Source of the DNA: a virus
Strand: one strand, 5' to 3'
DNA: 24,078 nt
Virus record (IMG/VR): IMGVR_UViG_3300003323_001438
Location: 1-24,078 of that record
Shown here: piece after piece, positions 21,469 through 24,078 of the stretch
How the letters are laid out: every line of letters starts with the position of its first letter
Numbering within the stretch: the first letter of the stretch is position 1
The notes under the pieces: generated by a model
What the model was told of the DNA's origin: nothing
The model's input: the letters and a program-made list of their open reading frames with translations, nothing else
Database searches by the model: none
Made by a program: the position numbers and the translations under genes

Positions 21469-22947
21469 ATGGGGCAGAATTATTTCGATCAATTTGACAC
21501 GATACCGACGGAGCCATTTGCTGGGGAGGGCGAGACTCCCTGCCTGCCTGCCTATGGCACGGCCGAGCCGTGGACACTTCTGGATTGGGAAAAGTCGGCT
21601 CAGCAGGAGCTTCGCCCTCCCGGGGTGACGAAGGTCGCGCCGACAGGCGGGCTCCCCGCGCTGTCTGCTCAATCGGCGGGGAATTATTTTGATCAATTCG
21701 ACGGGGACGCGGTGCTTGCGCCGCCTGGAGAGGGCAACTTCTTCGATCAGTTTGACACCTTGCCGGCGATGCGGCTCATGCCGCCGCCGGGAGTGACCGA
21801 GGTCTCTCCCTTGAGCGGGCTGACGAAAGGGATCGCAGACAGGATGCCCACGCCACTTGCTCCGCCGGAGCCGCTCCCTCTGCCGGATTGGATGACGAAT
21901 CCCGCGCCGGCAAGCTGGGGAGACGCGATGCAGGTCATCGGGATCGGGATGCCGCAAGACAACAGCGCACAGGCTCCACCGCAATCGATGCTGGCAAACC
22001 GCAGCCCCGCGCCGCTTCAGGCTCCGGCATCCCCATCGTGGGACGTGCCGGTCGTAGCCGGAGCGGCTGCGAGCCCTCTGCGCGAGAGCGGCTATTTCGA
22101 TTCGATCGACGCGGCGCCGCCTTACAGCGCCTCGGGGCAAACGCCCTCGCCATACAACCCTTTGTTCTTGGCCGATGCCGTTGCTCCCATGCCTATCTCG
22201 GCAGCCGGATCGTCCGATACGTTCGGCGGGATGGACATGTCCGGAAGGCTGTCGAATCTCGCAAACGGACGCGTCACAGGCGCTCTCGCGCGAGGTGGAA
22301 GGTCGCCGAGCCTTGGCGATGAGCGACCCGGTTACGGCGAGTCCCCAGGCATCGACATCTGGAACCCTCCACCGGGAGGCTACAGCTTGTACACGCTCCG
22401 ACCGAACCAGCCGCCTTCATACGGGATCGTCAGAGGAAAAGTGGTGGGCACCACCTTTTCCGGCCCGCATGACATTGATCCGGATACAGGAAAACCGAAC
22501 ACATCCGCATACACCAACAAAACAGTCGACCCGAACGCCCTCGGAATTTCCCTGCCATATGGCTTTCCCAGCTCGCTGGGCAAGCTCCCGGGAATCCTTT
22601 TCAGAATCACCAGCCTTTCCACTGGCAAATCGGTCGTCGCTCCGATAATCGACAAAGGTCCTCATGATACCAAGAGCCCATTCTGGAGGGAGAGTCCGCC
22701 GCCGAATGGAGTGTATGTTTCTCAAACACCGAATCATTCGAGGCTGGATATGACACCCGCCACGGCCAGGGCCATGGGGCTGCGGGTGAGCGAGTCGCTG
22801 AGCGAGGGGCCGATGCTCAACACTCCCAATAAGGACGAAGTATTTTACATCGAACAGGTTTATCCACTATTCAATGACCCATATGCGACTCGCATTGATA
22901 GCCCTGCTGTGCATGCTGTCCAGAGCCGGCCTCGCCGGAGGCATTGA
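21469..22947 (+). CDS. FDQFD gene 3: effector-like protein ending in a double-psi beta-barrel
   Basis: Encodes 492 residues. FDQFD-type motifs stand at residues 5 and near 73 and 92, plus a weaker YFDSID near 208; 'LPDWMTNPAPASWGDAMQVIGIG' lies at ~143-165. A long Pro/Ala-rich linker follows. Residues ~318-450 have an RlpA/endolysin-type barrel: 'VRGKVVGTTFSGP', 'VVAPIIDKGPH' (D395), 'RLDMTPATARAMGL'. Compare 'GPLIDLGP...VDLTQAAF' in the 6258 protein. A wall-acting role is likely. The last ~25 residues (ending QSRPRRRH) overlap the next gene by 74 bases and are basic, unlike the rest, which may mean a late frameshift or readthrough extension. There is no signal peptide, so delivery would need the virion or a secretion system. 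Confidence 0.7.
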   Translation: MGQNYFDQFDTIPTEPFAGEGETPCLPAYGTAEPWTLLDWEKSAQQELRPPGVTKVAPTGGLPALSAQSAGNYFDQFDGDAVLAPPGEGNFFDQFDTLPAMRLMPPPGVTEVSPLSGLTKGIADRMPTPLAPPEPLPLPDWMTNPAPASWGDAMQVIGIGMPQDNSAQAPPQSMLANRSPAPLQAPASPSWDVPVVAGAAASPLRESGYFDSIDAAPPYSASGQTPSPYNPLFLADAVAPMPISAAGSSDTFGGMDMSGRLSNLANGRVTGALARGGRSPSLGDERPGYGESPGIDIWNPPPGGYSLYTLRPNQPPSYGIVRGKVVGTTFSGPHDIDPDTGKPNTSAYTNKTVDPNALGISLPYGFPSSLGKLPGILFRITSLSTGKSVVAPIIDKGPHDTKSPFWRESPPPNGVYVSQTPNHSRLDMTPATARAMGLRVSESLSEGPMLNTPNKDEVFYIEQVYPLFNDPYATRIDSPAVHAVQSRPRRRH

Positions 22948-23419
22948 AACGACCGGCCTGCAAATCGATAAAGACGCTTGCCGGAATATATATAAGTTCG
23001 CGATGAACTCCAAGAATGGGACTCAAGGCGTCGAACTGGAAATGAACATGTCGCTGGATACACGGCCACACCATCCATTCGATGTGCGAGCCAATGCTGA
23101 AAAGACAATTGTGTGCTTCACGGAGAGTCCATCCCGCAATACATACAATATTGTATTAATTGAGCATAGGAAAGACGGGAGCGTGGTTGTCCTGCCGCAC
23201 TTTGGCAAGCAGGTGGTCGAACTGTTGAATGAAAACCATGTGGCATTCCGAAATACCAAAGATTCATTTTATCTAAAGGCTGTGGAAGATTCGAAGCGGG
23301 GGACGGTGCTGGACATTCGTAGCCCAAAAAAGGAATTCTGGTTCGAGGCATTGGATGTGAAACTCCTCGTCCAGCGGGATGGAAAAATCACGATCGCGGG
23401 CATCGAGAGGCCAAACTAA
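22874..23419 (+). CDS. Secreted protein, tandem paralogue 1; candidate periplasmic immunity protein
   Basis: Encodes 181 residues from ATG 22874 (or 178 from ATG 22883). The signal peptide 'MRLALIALLCMLSRAGLAGG' is clear. The mature part contains 'SRNTYNIVLIEHRKDGSVVVLPHFGKQVVELLNENHVAFRN', 'AVEDSKRGTVLDIRS' and 'RDGKITIAGIERPN'. It starts inside the end of FDQFD gene 3, so the two are coupled. The sequence is not recognised. An exported protein directly behind a wall-active effector gene is what an immunity protein to that effector would look like, but this is inference. More A/T-rich than the N-terminal part of gene 3. Confidence 0.65.
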   Translation: MTHMRLALIALLCMLSRAGLAGGIETTGLQIDKDACRNIYKFAMNSKNGTQGVELEMNMSLDTRPHHPFDVRANAEKTIVCFTESPSRNTYNIVLIEHRKDGSVVVLPHFGKQVVELLNENHVAFRNTKDSFYLKAVEDSKRGTVLDIRSPKKEFWFEALDVKLLVQRDGKITIAGIERPN

Positions 23420-23456
23420 AGTCGTCGCATATTGCCAAATTGGAGATAGCTTTTCG

Positions 23457-24008
23457 ATGAAAATAGCCAAAGTGAGAATTGCATGGACCGCTCTTATGTT
23501 TCTGGTGGCCGAAGTTGCCGTTGGCGGCGGCATCGAGATGGTTGGTGGGCGATATGACGAGAATCATAATAAAAATATATATAATCTCGGGATCGATCTG
23601 TCTGATGATGAGCTGAAATTCGATCTCAAATTGAAGATGCTGCTGGATAGTCAGCCTAATTATCCGCTCGGCGTGAAATTCAATGCCGACAAAACAATTG
23701 TGGGTTTCACGGGGAGTCCGTGCCGCAATACATATAATATCGTATTGATCGAGCTTCGTGAGGACGGGAGCCTGGTTGTTTTTCCGCACTTTACCGAGCA
23801 GGTGATCCAACTTTTGAAGGATAATCATGTGGCGTTCGAAAATCCCGCTTACGCATTTTATCTTAAAGCAATGGAAGATTCGAAGGGGGGAACGGTATTG
23901 GATATCCGCAGCTTCGGGGAAGAGCGCTATTTTAAACCACTGAATTTGAAACTCGTTATTCGTCGGGATGGAAAAATGACGATCGCGAGTATCGAAAGGC
24001 CGAAGTAA
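23457..24008 (+). CDS. Secreted protein, tandem paralogue 2
   Basis: Encodes 183 residues from ATG 23457 with a signal peptide (MKIAKVRIAWTALMFLVAEVAVGG). It shares 'RNTYNIVLIE.R.DGS.VV.PHF..QV..LL..NHVAF.N', 'A.EDSK.GTVLDIRS' and 'RDGK.TIA.IERP' with the preceding gene, so the two arose by tandem duplication. The N-terminal thirds of the mature regions have diverged most ('GGRYDENHNKNIYNLGIDLSDDELKF'). Duplicated immunity genes often protect against related effector variants; that is an analogy only. Seventy further bases to the window end hold no gene. Confidence 0.65.
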   Translation: MKIAKVRIAWTALMFLVAEVAVGGGIEMVGGRYDENHNKNIYNLGIDLSDDELKFDLKLKMLLDSQPNYPLGVKFNADKTIVGFTGSPCRNTYNIVLIELREDGSLVVFPHFTEQVIQLLKDNHVAFENPAYAFYLKAMEDSKGGTVLDIRSFGEERYFKPLNLKLVIRRDGKMTIASIERPK

Positions 24009-24078
24009 ACCGGTCGGCTTGCTGGTAAGCGTCGCTAACTCGAAAATTCGAAAAAATGGGGAGGCGAGCCTCCTGGCG

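Overview
The window looks like the virion-structure and payload part of a prophage or phage-derived element, probably in a GC-rich Gram-negative bacterium of the Verrucomicrobiota (or a neighbouring phylum). The host guess rests only on the intergenic DNA: fragments of the 'accacggatggcacggat' type, 'cggggaca' octamers and GEGEAPAEP-type palindromes, which I remember as common in those genomes. Start codons mostly lack Shine-Dalgarno sequences and are preceded by A-rich leaders. No integrase, terminase, portal or attachment site is visible, so the element continues outside the window.

Layout. 1-2828: small virion genes around an N4-gp56-type major capsid protein whose 5' end is apparently frameshifted. 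3123-5523: a small virion protein and a large tail-spike-like protein with a signal peptide and a GH43-like propeller. 5566-6785: a lysis-type group (one-TM protein, 3-TM holin, secreted RlpA-like barrel). 7104-11147: a 1347-residue polyvalent protein (FDQFD N-terminus, zeta-type kinase, HEWGH metallopeptidase, PBECR-like nuclease). 11150-11750: four degenerate ~150-160 bp tandem repeats with a co-varying hairpin. 11708-12762: a colicin-D-type anticodon nuclease with intact catalytic residues, then a colicin-immunity-like gene. 12882-16091: an orphan copy of the toxin linker, then on the minus strand a Thg1-like 3'-5' RNA polymerase with a PNK-like kinase, and hipBA. 16677-17447: tail-collar protein. 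17611-18952: a second FDQFD gene carrying a lytic transglycosylase, split by a 214 bp MITE whose precise removal restores the frame. 18965-19525: a one-TM protein. 20201-21100: adaptor-like virion protein. 21469-24008: a third FDQFD gene ending in a double-psi beta-barrel, then two tandem secreted paralogues.

How it may work together (inference). Three genes share a nearly identical start, one to three further (N)(Y/F)FDQF(D/N) motifs and a conserved 'LPDWM.NPAPASW' block, but end in unrelated effector domains. Two of them, plus the colicin D gene, are followed at once by a small gene suited by location to neutralise that effector: a cytoplasmic immunity protein after the tRNase, and membrane or exported proteins after the wall-acting domains. 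This looks like a swappable virion-effector and immunity system using a common N-terminal signal. A second theme is tRNA: an anticodon nuclease, a tRNA-end repair pair and a HipA kinase (family target: glutamyl-tRNA synthetase) lie within 4.4 kb.
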